A stretch of 64,000 bases of DNA from NCBI GenBank assembly GCA_039024895.1, contig JBCCPJ010000012.1, positions 33,784-97,783 of the forward strand. Direction: 5' to 3'. Both the position numbers and the translations under genes were made by a program. Positions 51,180 through 59,358 of this stretch are shown in pieces. Source of the stretch: JAJDOD01 sp039024895 (GTDB taxonomy: Bacteria > Pseudomonadota > Alphaproteobacteria > Rhodobacterales > Rhodobacteraceae). How positions within the stretch are numbered: the first letter of the stretch is position 1; the number at the start of each line of letters is the position of its first letter. A model generated the notes under the pieces. That model made no database searches, was not told the origin of the DNA, and saw nothing but the letters and a program-made list of their open reading frames with translations.

Positions 51180-53266
51180 GCCGCCGTCCCGAAGTGCTTT
51201 TCCCGCTTTTCGCCGGATTAGAGACACTTCCCGGCGTGGGACCTAAGAGCGCGCGGCTGTTTGCGGCGCTCGATATAGAACATCCGCGCGACATGTTGTT
51301 CACCTTGCCGGTGGGCGGGATTGACCGACGATTTCGCCCGACACTGAACGGCGTGCCGCTTCCCGCCACAGTGACAACAGAGGTGACGGTCGGCCGCCAT
51401 ACGCCCGCGCGCGCCAAGGGTCGCCCGTATCGGATTGAGGTTGAAGACGCGGAACTTGCGTTTTCCCTGGTGTATTTTCATGCCAGTCCCGCGTGGCTGG
51501 CGCGCAGTTTTCCGGAAGGCGCACGACGGCTGGTCTCCGGCAAGGCGGAGGTGTTCGACGGCGTCGCCCAAATGGTGCATCCCGACTATGTGGAACCGGT
51601 TGAGGGCGGTGCGAATATCCCGGAATTCGAGGCGGTGTACCCCCTGACCAAGGGCATATCGCTGAAGAAAATGAGCCAGGCTGCGGCGGCATCCGTTGAA
51701 CGTGCGCCGGCGCTTGACGAGTGGATCGACCCGGCTTTGAAGTCGCGGGAAGATTGGCCCGATTGGCGGGACGCAGTGACGCGGGCCCATGCCCCGGCCA
51801 ATTCCGGCGACATCTCGTCAACCGCTCCGCCGCGGCGGCGACTGGCCTATGACGAGCTATTCGCACACCAGATCATGTTGGCGCTGGTCCGGGCGCGGCG
51901 GCGCAAACGAAAGGGGCGCGCCAGCGTGGCGACCGGGCGGCGGCAAAGCGCGGTCCTTGCGGCCTTGCCGTACCAGCCGACCAAGGCACAGGAGCGGGCG
52001 ATCCGCGAGATTGCCGACGATTTGGCGAAACCGGAGCGCATGAACCGCCTCCTCCAAGGTGATGTGGGGGCGGGAAAGACGCTGGTTGCCTTGATGACGC
52101 TGCTGGTGGCGGTGGAAGCGGGTGGGCAGGGTGTGCTGATGGCGCCGACCGAAATTCTCGCCCGGCAACATTTGCAGGGCTTAAGACCCCTGGCGGAGGC
52201 GTCAGGCGTGGTAATCGAGCTTTTGACGGGCCGCGACAAGGGCAGCGAGCGTGCTGCCAAGCTGGCGGCGCTTAAAGAGGGCGATATTCACATTTTGATC
52301 GGCACCCATGCGGTGTTTCAGGGGGATGTGGAATTCGCTGATTTGCGGGTGGCGGTGGTCGACGAGCAGCACCGGTTTGGCGTCGCGCAGCGGATGGCGC
52401 TCGGCCAAAAAGGGGCGCAAGTCGATGTGTTGGTCATGACGGCCACGCCGATCCCGCGCTCCTTGAGCCTTGCGCAATATGGCGACATGGATGTGTCCAT
52501 TCTGGATGAAAAACCGCCCGGGCGGACTCCGGTCACAACGGCTTTGGTTGCGGCGGAGAAGATGGAACAAGTGGTGGACCGTCTGCGCGCCGCTGTGGCG
52601 GAAGGGCGTCAGGCCTATTGGGTGTGCCCGCTGGTGGACGAATCGGAAGTGACCGCCAAAACGGCCGCCGAAAGCCGGTTCAAACAGTTGCGCGCGGCCT
52701 TGGGCGAGGGTGTCGTCGGCTTGGTCCATGGTCAATTGCACCCGCGCGACAAGGATGCCGCCATGGCTGCCTTTGTGTCGCGCGAGACCAAGGTTCTGGT
52801 GGCGACAACGGTCATCGAAGTTGGCGTTGACGTGCCCAATGCCTCGATCATGGTGATCGAGGGCGCGGAAGGCTTTGGGTTGGCGCAGTTGCACCAGCTG
52901 CGGGGCCGGGTCGGACGCGGGGCGGAAAGCTCGACCTGCTTGCTGCTATACCAGTCGCCATTAAGCGAAACCGGGCAGAGACGGTTGCAGATCATGCGCG
53001 AGACCGAAGACGGGTTTCGTATTGCGGAGGAAGATTTGGCGATGCGCGGCGCGGGCGATGTGCTGGGGACAGCGCAGTCAGGTCTACCGAGGTTCCGGAT
53101 TGCAGACCTGGAACGGCAAACCGGTCTTTTGGAACTCGCACGCGACGACGCGCGGGCCTTGATCGCTAAGGATCCGGATTTGGAGAGCCCCAGGGGCCAG
53201 GCGGCGCGTGTTCTTTTGTGGCTTATGGAGCAGGATCAGGCTTTGCAAATGATATCAGTAGGTTAG
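51176..53266 (+). CDS. recG: ATP-dependent DNA helicase RecG
   Basis: RecG regresses stalled replication forks and processes recombination intermediates. The 696-residue product has an N-terminal wedge/OB domain, Walker A in LLQGDVGAGKTLVALM, DExH-type box VVDEQHRFGVAQRM, the TATPIPRSLSL motif, and motif VI GRVGRGAESSTCLLLYQ. It is co-translated with ligA through the ATGA overlap. The length matches the family. Confidence 0.96.
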   Translation: MSRRPEVLFPLFAGLETLPGVGPKSARLFAALDIEHPRDMLFTLPVGGIDRRFRPTLNGVPLPATVTTEVTVGRHTPARAKGRPYRIEVEDAELAFSLVYFHASPAWLARSFPEGARRLVSGKAEVFDGVAQMVHPDYVEPVEGGANIPEFEAVYPLTKGISLKKMSQAAAASVERAPALDEWIDPALKSREDWPDWRDAVTRAHAPANSGDISSTAPPRRRLAYDELFAHQIMLALVRARRRKRKGRASVATGRRQSAVLAALPYQPTKAQERAIREIADDLAKPERMNRLLQGDVGAGKTLVALMTLLVAVEAGGQGVLMAPTEILARQHLQGLRPLAEASGVVIELLTGRDKGSERAAKLAALKEGDIHILIGTHAVFQGDVEFADLRVAVVDEQHRFGVAQRMALGQKGAQVDVLVMTATPIPRSLSLAQYGDMDVSILDEKPPGRTPVTTALVAAEKMEQVVDRLRAAVAEGRQAYWVCPLVDESEVTAKTAAESRFKQLRAALGEGVVGLVHGQLHPRDKDAAMAAFVSRETKVLVATTVIEVGVDVPNASIMVIEGAEGFGLAQLHQLRGRVGRGAESSTCLLLYQSPLSETGQRRLQIMRETEDGFRIAEEDLAMRGAGDVLGTAQSGLPRFRIADLERQTGLLELARDDARALIAKDPDLESPRGQAARVLLWLMEQDQALQMISVG

Positions 53267-53281
53267 CGGCTGTCTATCGAT

Positions 53282-53291
53282 TGATATATCA
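53282..53291. promoter_or_regulatory. TGATATATCA palindrome after recG
   Basis: TGATATATCA (within ATTGATATATCAGT) lies 16 bp past the recG stop and about 120 bp upstream of the small membrane peptide gene at 53412. It is the second of three copies in the window. Confidence 0.35.
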
Positions 53292-53411
53292 GTAAAATGC
53301 TACTTTGTTCGCGAATGTTCTTAAAAAGTTCTTTACACGCAATCTCAAATTTGAGAACAATACAGCAACAAATGCAGCCCGCCCGCTGCCTGATCCTCAC
53401 CAAAGAAGGAC

Positions 53412-53540
53412 ATGATTGAGATGCAGGACCTGAAAGAAACCTTTGCGCGCAACGCGTCGACCCTTCCCTATGACTTTGCCGGTATGGCGGCGTTGGTGGT
53501 GATTTTCTTCACGGGGCTTTCTCTTCCAAGCCTGTTCTGA
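53412..53540 (+). CDS. 42-residue single-helix membrane peptide
   Basis: The frame gives MIEMQDLKETFARNASTLPY and then a hydrophobic segment (FAGMAALVVIFFTGLSLPSLF). AAGGA lies 10 bases before the second ATG at 53421, which would give a 39-residue product, so that start may be the real one. It follows recG after 145 bp and is followed by hairpins. No family name was recognised; similar length membrane peptides lie beside other genes in this window (38480, 28890). The type, toxin or accessory subunit, cannot be decided. Confidence 0.5.
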   Translation: MIEMQDLKETFARNASTLPYDFAGMAALVVIFFTGLSLPSLF

Positions 53541-53740
53541 AGCCTGTTGCACCCGGACGGGTGCCCCACGGCTTCATCGTTTTTCTAACTGCCTGCGGTC
53601 TGGAAAGCCGGTCTTATGCATCGCCTGCCTGATGCTTCGATCTGTCCCTCGTGCTCCTTGTCCCGGAGCCCGACCGGTCCTCTGCCAGATACGCCACTTG
53701 CCGCCGCCGCCCGATCGGGTGTGCGGCGGTTTTTTCGTTT
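53541..53740 (+). ncRNA. Candidate small RNA or structured mRNA 3' end
   Basis: A first hairpin, GCACCC-GGAC-GGGTGC with outer AAGCC/GGCTT pairing, follows the peptide stop and leads to TTTTT. About 150 bp further a very strong terminator at 53701-53738 (CCGCCGC ... GCGGCGG with TTTTTT) ends the region. No protein frame is convincing between them. Either the mRNA has two terminators in series, or the second unit is a separate non-coding RNA with its own promoter. Confidence 0.35.
53701..53740 (+). terminator. Strong rho-independent terminator
   Basis: A GC-rich hairpin with arms CCGCCGC and GCGGCGG around CCGATCGGGTGT is followed directly by TTTTTTCGTTTTT. It is oriented to end plus-strand transcripts coming from recG, the small peptide or an RNA. 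Confidence 0.75.
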
Positions 53741-53830
53741 TTGAGTAGTTTCTGCTTCAACGGGGCGTGAAGGCGCATTGCAGGATTTCCCGTCGCGCCT
53801 AGCAAGCGGGTACAGCATGGGAGTGAGATA

Positions 53831-54277
53831 TCAGGCAGCTTTGGCCTGAGCTTGGATCATCGCTTCGGCGGTCGCTTCGATGGCCAGCATGATGGAGGCG
53901 TGCCGGTTTTTGAAATCGCGAGCGGGTTCAAGCACCGCAAAGCCATCGAAAGGCGCGGAAGGTACAGAACCGCCCGACGTCAGCATGGCGCGCAATTCAT
54001 CGCGGGCCGCTTCAATTTCGCCAAGCGTGCGGCCGAGGGCCACATCGCCAAGCACGGAGGCGGCCGCCTGCCCGAGGGCGCAGGCTTTCACGTCCTGACC
54101 AAAGTCCGAGATGCGCCCTTCGCTTACGGAAAGGTCAACGGTGACGGTTGATCCGCAGAGCGGCGACCGTTTCTTGACGGAGGCCTGCGGCGCGTCAAGC
54201 CGGGTGCTCAGCGGGATGTCCGCTGCCAGTTCAAGAATGCGACCCGCGTAGAGTTTTTTCAGATCGGTGTCCGCCAT
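53831..54277 (-). CDS. NifU/IscU-like Fe-S scaffold with only two of three cysteines
   Basis: The 148-residue product has the NifU_N/IscU fold pattern RSPLCGSTVTVDL (C41) and VKACALGQAAASVLGDVA (C66). The third conserved Cys, which would lie in ARDFKNRHASIMLAIEA, is replaced by His or Ala. Members of this alphaproteobacterial branch are annotated as iron-sulfur cluster assembly scaffold proteins, sometimes SufU-like; whether it binds a cluster is uncertain. It is divergent from hisI with about 65 bp between. No suf operon is nearby. Confidence 0.82.
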   Translation of the reverse strand: MADTDLKKLYAGRILELAADIPLSTRLDAPQASVKKRSPLCGSTVTVDLSVSEGRISDFGQDVKACALGQAAASVLGDVALGRTLGEIEAARDELRAMLTSGGSVPSAPFDGFAVLEPARDFKNRHASIMLAIEATAEAMIQAQAKAA

Positions 54278-54342
54278 CGGCTTTCCTTCCTGTCCGCTGC
54301 TTCCTATTTAGGGCGCGCAGCGACTGGGTACAGGAGTGACCT

Positions 54343-54702
54343 ATGGGATTTGATCCTGCAAGTCTTAACTATGACGCAGCCGGGCTGATCCCGGCCATCG
54401 CCCAGGATGAAACGGGCGATGTCTTGATGATGGCTTGGATGAATGCCGAAGCCGTTCAGCGCACGATTGATACAGGGCGGGTGACCTATTGGTCGCGGTC
54501 GCGCGCGGCGTTTTGGGTCAAAGGGGAGACATCGGGGCATCGGCAACATCTCATTGAACTCCGTGTCGACTGTGATCGCGACTGCCTTTTGCTGGTGGTG
54601 CGCCAGGAGGGACCGGCCTGCCACACGAACCGTCGCTCATGTTTTTACACGGCGGTGCGCGATGGGGCAGAAGTGGAGATTTTATCCCCAATGCATGACT
54701 AA
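54343..54702 (+). CDS. hisI: Phosphoribosyl-AMP cyclohydrolase HisI
   Basis: HisI opens the ring of PR-AMP in histidine biosynthesis. The 119-residue product is the monofunctional form with MAWMNAEAVQRTIDTGRVTYWSR-type active site, zinc ligands in VDCDRDCLLLVVRQ (D and C) and ACHTNRRSCFY (C, H). The stop overlaps the 3' end of the converging gluQRS gene by 4 bp. It is isolated from other his genes in this window. Confidence 0.95.
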   Translation: MGFDPASLNYDAAGLIPAIAQDETGDVLMMAWMNAEAVQRTIDTGRVTYWSRSRAAFWVKGETSGHRQHLIELRVDCDRDCLLLVVRQEGPACHTNRRSCFYTAVRDGAEVEILSPMHD

Positions 54703-55574
54703 ACCGGGGGAATTCCTGTGGATAACTCGAGACCCACCATGCGGCGGACGTCTGCCGGGGTGTAGCCCTCTTCGCGGAATTTGCGGAGCGCACGCGCGTC
54801 GTCGCGTTTGGCGAGACGCTTGCCATCCCCGTCGCGGATCAGCCGGTGGTGATGGTAGATCGGGGTCGGCAGATCGAGCAGTGTTTGGAGCAGAACGTGT
54901 ATGCGCGTCGCCTCAAACAGGTCCATCCCGCGCACCACATGGGTGATTTGTTGAGCGGCATCATCCACGATGACGGCGAGGTGATAGGCGATGCCGCCCC
55001 CTCTGCGAGAGATGACGGGATCGCCGATTGTGGTTAACAGGTCGTCCGCCTTAAGACGGTGGCGGCCCTGTTTCTCGGCACCGGTTTCGGTGAATTTGGG
55101 CAAACGCGCGACGCTTTCGATGGCGCGCGCCATATCGAGGCGCAGCGCATCGCCGGGCAGACGGCTCGACATGGCCCGTCCGCGACAAGTTCCGGGATAG
55201 ATGCGCCCATCAGGGCCATGGGTCGGCACCCCCTCTTGCGGCGCGCTTGCGGCGTTCTCGATATCGGCGCGGGTGCAGGAACAGGGGTAGAGCAGGTCCT
55301 TGGCCGCAAGGGTGGCCAGCGCTCTTTCAAAATGCGGTGCCGAACTGGATTGGCGCAACACAGGTTCCGGCCAGGTCAGGCCAAGCCAGCGGAGGTCTTC
55401 AAAGGCCAATGCCTCCCAGGCCGGTTTCGAGCGCTCGCGGTCGATATCGTCCATGCGAAGCAGAAACGTGCCGCGCTTTTGACGGGCCATGTCATGGGCG
55501 GTCATCGCCGAAAAGGCGTGGCCGAGGTGCAGCGGCCCCGTGGGAGAGGGCGCAAAGCGCGTGCGGAAACTCAC
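54699..55574 (-). CDS. gluQ: Glutamyl-Q tRNA(Asp) synthetase GluQRS
   Basis: GluQRS attaches glutamate to the queuosine base at position 34 of tRNA(Asp). The 291-residue, class I synthetase-like protein lacks an anticodon domain. It has the HIGH-type motif in APSPTGPLHLGHAFSA, zinc cysteines (CSCTRADI) and KRLAKRDDARAL in place of KMSKS. It links to QueF, encoded at 1704-2165, in queuosine metabolism. The GTG start at 55574 overlaps the stop of the methyltransferase gene. Confidence 0.93.
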   Translation of the reverse strand: MSFRTRFAPSPTGPLHLGHAFSAMTAHDMARQKRGTFLLRMDDIDRERSKPAWEALAFEDLRWLGLTWPEPVLRQSSSAPHFERALATLAAKDLLYPCSCTRADIENAASAPQEGVPTHGPDGRIYPGTCRGRAMSSRLPGDALRLDMARAIESVARLPKFTETGAEKQGRHRLKADDLLTTIGDPVISRRGGGIAYHLAVIVDDAAQQITHVVRGMDLFEATRIHVLLQTLLDLPTPIYHHHRLIRDGDGKRLAKRDDARALRKFREEGYTPADVRRMVGLELSTGIPPV

Positions 55575-56185
55575 GAGCGCTGAAGGACGTAGACCGTTGA
55601 GGTCATGTTCTTGGCGGGCAGATGCGGGCCGTCCTCTTCAAACACGACGGAGATGTCCGGCGCCAGGGCAATCACATCGAGCCGGTCGGTGTAGCGTCGG
55701 TCCGCCAGGGTTGCTTCGTTGTAGGAGAACGCGAGGAGGTTACCGGGGGCGAGAGCGGCCACAAGGAGGTCCAGTGTTTCCGGCGGCGCGGCACCGAGGC
55801 TGACAACGCCGCAAGCGGCAATGGCCGCATAGTCCCCGGGACCCACGTGGCCGAGTGACCCGGGTTCGCCTTTCCATAGCGCTCGATATGCCTCTCGCTC
55901 CTGTGCCTTGGCCAACATCTCCGCTGATATATCAGTTCCATCGACCACGTCGAAGCCCGCGGCCCTGAGCGCGAGACCGCAAAGGCCCGTGCCGCATCCG
56001 TAATCCAGCACGTTCTTGTCCACATTGGCGCCGCAGCGCCGAAGCGCAATGGCGATGCGTCCCGGTGTGGCATAGCCCCAATCGGCCACATCCGCATCAT
56101 AGGTCGCCGCCCAATCCGCATAGATTTTCTGCGTGTCTTCGACGCTATGGGGTGTCCAGAGGTCTTTGTCGGGCGTTTTTGCCAT
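55571..56185 (-). CDS. Class I SAM-dependent methyltransferase
   Basis: The 204-residue product has a Rossmann-type methyltransferase core with motif I VLDYGCGTGLCGLAL, an acidic loop DVVDGTDIS and a downstream GDYAAIAACGVVSLG-like strand. Its target is not known; the family includes small-molecule and protein methyltransferases. It is translationally coupled to gluQRS (GTGA overlap). One copy of the TGATATATCA palindrome lies inside the gene (55926-55935), so in this copy at least the palindrome is not an upstream operator. Confidence 0.88.
   Translation of the reverse strand: MAKTPDKDLWTPHSVEDTQKIYADWAATYDADVADWGYATPGRIAIALRRCGANVDKNVLDYGCGTGLCGLALRAAGFDVVDGTDISAEMLAKAQEREAYRALWKGEPGSLGHVGPGDYAAIAACGVVSLGAAPPETLDLLVAALAPGNLLAFSYNEATLADRRYTDRLDVIALAPDISVVFEEDGPHLPAKNMTSTVYVLQRS
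55926..55935. promoter_or_regulatory. TGATATATCA palindrome inside the methyltransferase gene
   Basis: CTGATATATCAG is a 12-bp palindrome within coding sequence. It is the third copy of the motif in this window; its role, if any, is unknown. Confidence 0.3.
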
Positions 56186-56253
56186 GGAATAAGCTTACGC
56201 CAGGGCGGGGGTCTGCGTCGATGGGGTGGCCCGTGTTTTTGATCGGAGGCGGA

Positions 56254-57609
56254 TCACGCTTCCGCGAGAGTGCGCGAAGTGGCAAGCCATGCAGTCCAAT
56301 CCGTCTTCGCGCGATCGGTATAGGCCTTGTAGCGGTCACGACGCCCGCGCCGACCGCCTTTTGCGTCAACGGGCGGGAACAGACCAAAGTTGACGTTCAT
56401 GGGCTGAAAGGTCTTGGCATCCGCGCCGCCAGTAATGTGGTGGACAAGGGCGCCGGTCGCTGTCGTGGCCGGGACGGCGGGCAGGGGCGCGCCTCCGATC
56501 TCCGCCACGGCGAGGCGGGCGGCAAGAAGGCCCATGGCAGCGCTTTCCACATAGCCCTCGACGCCCGTGATTTGTCCCGCGAACCGGATATGGGGGCGCG
56601 ACTTGAGCCGCATCTGGTCATCGAGGAGCGTGGGACTGTTCAAAAAGGTGTTGCGATGAATGCCGCCGAGCCGGGCAAAACGCGCGGTCTCTAACCCGGG
56701 GATGGTGCGGAGAACCTCCGTTTGCGCGCCGTATTTCATCTTGGTTTGAAAACCGACGATGTTCCAGAGCGTGCCGAGCGCATTGTCGCGGCGGAGCTGG
56801 ACGACGGCATGGGGTTTGTTGTCCGGCGCATGGGGGTTGGTTAGGCCCACCGGCTTCATCGGACCGTAGCGCAGCGTTTCGCGACCGCGTTCGGCCATCA
56901 CCTCGATCGGCAGGCAACCGTCGAAATACCCGGCGGTTTCGCCTTCTTTGAACTCGGTCTTTTCCGCCGCGAGCAGGGCATCGATGAAGGTCTCGTACTG
57001 GTCGTGGCTCATGGGACAGTTGATATAGGCGGTCCGGTCTTCTTCGGTGTCGCCCTTGTCGTAGCGCGATTGCGCCCAGGCCGTCCCCATGTCGATGCTC
57101 TCGCCATAGACGATGGGGGCAATGGCGTCGAAAAAGGCGAGGCTGTCCTGTCCGGTTTCCGCGCGGATGGCTGCCGCAAGCGCGCCGGAGGTCAAGGGGC
57201 CCGTGGCAATGATCCAGTGTCCATCACTCGGAAGGGCGCGAATTTCCCCGTATTCGAGACGAATCCGGGGATGTGCGCGCAGCCTGGCGGAGACGGCGCT
57301 CGCAAAGGCCTCGCGATCCACGGCGAGGGCTCCACCGGCAGGTAGCCGGTGAGCATCGGCCATTTCCATCACCAAACCGTTGGCCGCACGCATTTCCCAA
57401 TGCAGGAGGCCAACCGCGTTTTGTTCGTCATCATCGGAGCGAAAAGAGTTCGAGCAGACCATCTCGGCATAGTCGCCGGTCTTATGGGCAAAGGTCTCAA
57501 CCGCTGGCCGCATTTCGTGGAGAACGACGTCAACGCCCGCCGCCGCAGCCTGCCATGCGGCTTCCGATCCGGCGAGCCCACCGCCAACTATATGAAGGGT
57601 GTTGTCCAT
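56254..57609 (-). CDS. trmFO: Folate-dependent tRNA (uracil-54-C5)-methyltransferase TrmFO
   Basis: TrmFO makes ribothymidine at position 54 of tRNA using methylenetetrahydrofolate and FAD. The 451-residue product has the FAD motif VGGGLAGSEAAWQAAAAG at the N-terminus and the family features VCSNSFRSDD, LHWEMRAANG, CPMSHDQYETFIDAL, VVQLRRDNALGTLWNIVGFQTK and MNVNFGLFPP. The ATG at 57609 gives the normal length. Other tRNA modification genes in the window are miaA, mnmA, queF and gluQ. Confidence 0.95.
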   Translation of the reverse strand: MDNTLHIVGGGLAGSEAAWQAAAAGVDVVLHEMRPAVETFAHKTGDYAEMVCSNSFRSDDDEQNAVGLLHWEMRAANGLVMEMADAHRLPAGGALAVDREAFASAVSARLRAHPRIRLEYGEIRALPSDGHWIIATGPLTSGALAAAIRAETGQDSLAFFDAIAPIVYGESIDMGTAWAQSRYDKGDTEEDRTAYINCPMSHDQYETFIDALLAAEKTEFKEGETAGYFDGCLPIEVMAERGRETLRYGPMKPVGLTNPHAPDNKPHAVVQLRRDNALGTLWNIVGFQTKMKYGAQTEVLRTIPGLETARFARLGGIHRNTFLNSPTLLDDQMRLKSRPHIRFAGQITGVEGYVESAAMGLLAARLAVAEIGGAPLPAVPATTATGALVHHITGGADAKTFQPMNVNFGLFPPVDAKGGRRGRRDRYKAYTDRAKTDWTAWLATSRTLAEA

Positions 57610-57697
57610 GGCGGAGATGTAGCCTCAGGCTGGTCGCTTGAAAAGAGAGGGCTTACGTTTCAGCGACACCGGGGCGCATCAAAACCGCGAAAATTCT

Positions 57698-58186
57698 CTA
57701 GCTGCCGCGCGCGATGTCGAAATCCTCGCGGAACGGCTGGTCTCTGAGCGGTTCGACGGGGCTGTCCGGCGGTTTGCTGACCACGCGGGTTGTTTTCGGC
57801 AGGTCTTCGATGTCTTTCCAATCGACCTCACTGCCGGAGGGGTTCGTGATGTCAGCTGTCATCAAAAGCGCGCCCATCAGGGCAAGATCACGCCAGAACG
57901 CGCCAAGCTCACCGCCCGCGTATAGCGTCACATAGCTGGAAAAGAACACGATCAGCGCCAAGACGAGTGCGGCATGCCGCCTTCCGATATCCGCGATAAT
58001 CAAAAGCGACAGGCCAAGAACCAGCCCTTGCATCAAATGAAGAGCCACCTCGTCTGGCATCAATGGCACCATAAAGTGCATCAAGCCGGTCTCACCAACC
58101 AAGCCGACGGCCTGGGCGATGAAATAGGACAAGATTAAAAGACGGGTCATGCCGCGCGGCGAAATCACGTCCGGAATTCGGGACAT
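57698..58186 (-). CDS. Small multi-pass membrane protein of unknown function
   Basis: The 162-residue product has about four hydrophobic segments (RLLILSYFIAQAVGLV, ALHLMQGLVLGLSLLIIAD, AALVLALIVFFSSYVTLY, FWRDLALMGALLMTA) and a charged, proline-rich C-terminal tail of about 45 residues. A GAGGGAAAA site precedes the ATG. No domain family was recognised. It stands between trmFO and a secreted protein gene, in the same direction but with separate gaps, so no operon is claimed. Confidence 0.65.
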   Translation of the reverse strand: MSRIPDVISPRGMTRLLILSYFIAQAVGLVGETGLMHFMVPLMPDEVALHLMQGLVLGLSLLIIADIGRRHAALVLALIVFFSSYVTLYAGGELGAFWRDLALMGALLMTADITNPSGSEVDWKDIEDLPKTTRVVSKPPDSPVEPLRDQPFREDFDIARGS

Positions 58187-58307
58187 CTAATTTTCCCTCT
58201 GTGCGTCAAATAGAGCGACGTTAAACCCACTCAGGCGACAAAAAACACAAATACGGGCGATTGTCGGGCCATTCCGGACCAATTTCCTGCAGAATCGAGG
58301 CAAAACT

Positions 58308-58340
58308 GAGGCGGCGCCTCCATTCTGGAAGCGCCGCCTC
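58308..58340 (-). terminator. Intrinsic terminator after the secreted beta-rich protein gene
   Basis: GAGGCGGCGC and GCGCCGCCTC form a perfect 10-bp stem around 13 bases. On the minus strand it is followed by AGTTTTGCC. It lies 20 bp past the stop codon at 58360. Confidence 0.75.
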
Positions 58341-58359
58341 ACACTCGGTCTGGTTGTGC

Positions 58360-59100
58360 CTACCAGAGATTGCGGCGGACAAGGGAGCCCGCCGGGTCGG
58401 GGGTTCGGAAAGGACGGGAATGCGGATCAGTCCCTCCCGAGGTTCCGAGCGTAATTGTGATGCCGGCGCCGATGCGTGTCGCATCCCCGTGGCCGCTGAC
58501 ACCTGATTGGGTCACGCTGACAAAAGCACCCCATGGCTTGCCATCCGCGCTATAAGTTGCGGTCAATCCGGCATCATAGGTCGTCGCGCTGAAGCCCGCT
58601 TCGTCGAAATCCGCCACGTCGAGGGCAAATTCCAACTCAAGCGATGGCGTCAGTTGATGGGCGAGGGCGGCGCCCGCGAAGATAAAATCGAGGCCGTCCG
58701 TATCCGCCCATCCCATGCCGGCACGACCTTCGACATTGGTATCGAGGCCAAGGGAGATCATTCCTTCCGCCCCGAGGGAGCCGTAGAACATGGAGCGCCC
58801 GTCCACATCGCTAATGGCACCGAACAGCCCGTATTTCTGGCCTTGCTTCGGTGTCATGTAGAAATGCGCGGCAACAGTTCCGATGGTACCTGTGTCGGTG
58901 TCGGTGAAGGCGACATCCCCTTGAAACCCATGGAACTCAGTGACGTCGACGGTGAGCGCGCTTCTTACGGCGCCTCTGTGCTCACCGTCTTCATCTTCCA
59001 CCATCCCCAGTGAAAGCTCTAATCCGGAAATACCCAGCGAGCTTTGCGCGAACGCTGGAAACGACAAACTTGTGAAAACTACTAAAAGCAGCGTCCGCAT
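58360..59100 (-). CDS. Secreted beta-rich (outer-membrane-like) protein, unknown
   Basis: The 246-residue product starts at 59100 (RTLLLVVFTSLSFPAFAQ leader, cleavage after FAQ). An earlier ATG at 59151 is in frame but would put 17 residues before the signal. The mature part is rich in alternating hydrophobic strands with glycine, e.g. FQGDVAFTDTDTG, GSLGAEGMISLGL, LTATYSADGKPWGAFVSVTQ, and lacks helical motifs; it might be a small barrel or autotransporter-like domain, though it ends in RRNLW rather than a terminal aromatic strand typical of barrels. A CtrA box at 59160-59174 lies upstream, so the gene may be cell-cycle or motility regulated. Confidence 0.65.
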   Translation of the reverse strand: MRTLLLVVFTSLSFPAFAQSSLGISGLELSLGMVEDEDGEHRGAVRSALTVDVTEFHGFQGDVAFTDTDTGTIGTVAAHFYMTPKQGQKYGLFGAISDVDGRSMFYGSLGAEGMISLGLDTNVEGRAGMGWADTDGLDFIFAGAALAHQLTPSLELEFALDVADFDEAGFSATTYDAGLTATYSADGKPWGAFVSVTQSGVSGHGDATRIGAGITITLGTSGGTDPHSRPFRTPDPAGSLVRRNLW

Positions 59101-59159
59101 ACCACTCTCTCCATGTGTTGACCCCCACCAGCTGAAGAGAAGTTGGCTCAAGTTGTGGA

Positions 59160-59174
59160 TTAATAAAAGGTTAA
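59160..59174 (-). promoter_or_regulatory. Perfect CtrA box TTAA-N7-TTAA
   Basis: TTAA-taaaagg-TTAA matches the CtrA consensus exactly, 60 bp upstream of the start of the secreted beta-rich protein gene on the minus strand. Three more TTAA words lie within the next 35 bp. CtrA itself is encoded at 48108-48824. Confidence 0.6.
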
Positions 59175-59358
59175 TATTATTAATTGGTTAATAGGCGGAA
59201 TTAACCTATTTTGACGTTGGTAGATTTAACGCCGGCTTTTCAAACGCCTGTATAGTTAACGCGAGATGTGTCGCTTAACTTGGAGCAATGTTGTTGAGAT
59301 CTAAGCACCCGATAAATAGCAAGTCGGGTGACATTTCGAAGCGATGTCGGTGCGAATC

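Noticed and set aside
53614..53805. Minus-strand frame of 63 codons behind recG
   Set aside because: It spans a strong plus-strand terminator and has no recognisable product.
59172..59210. Additional TTAA words counted as CtrA boxes
   Set aside because: Their spacings (4, 5 and 9 bases) do not match the required seven; only 59160-59174 fits.
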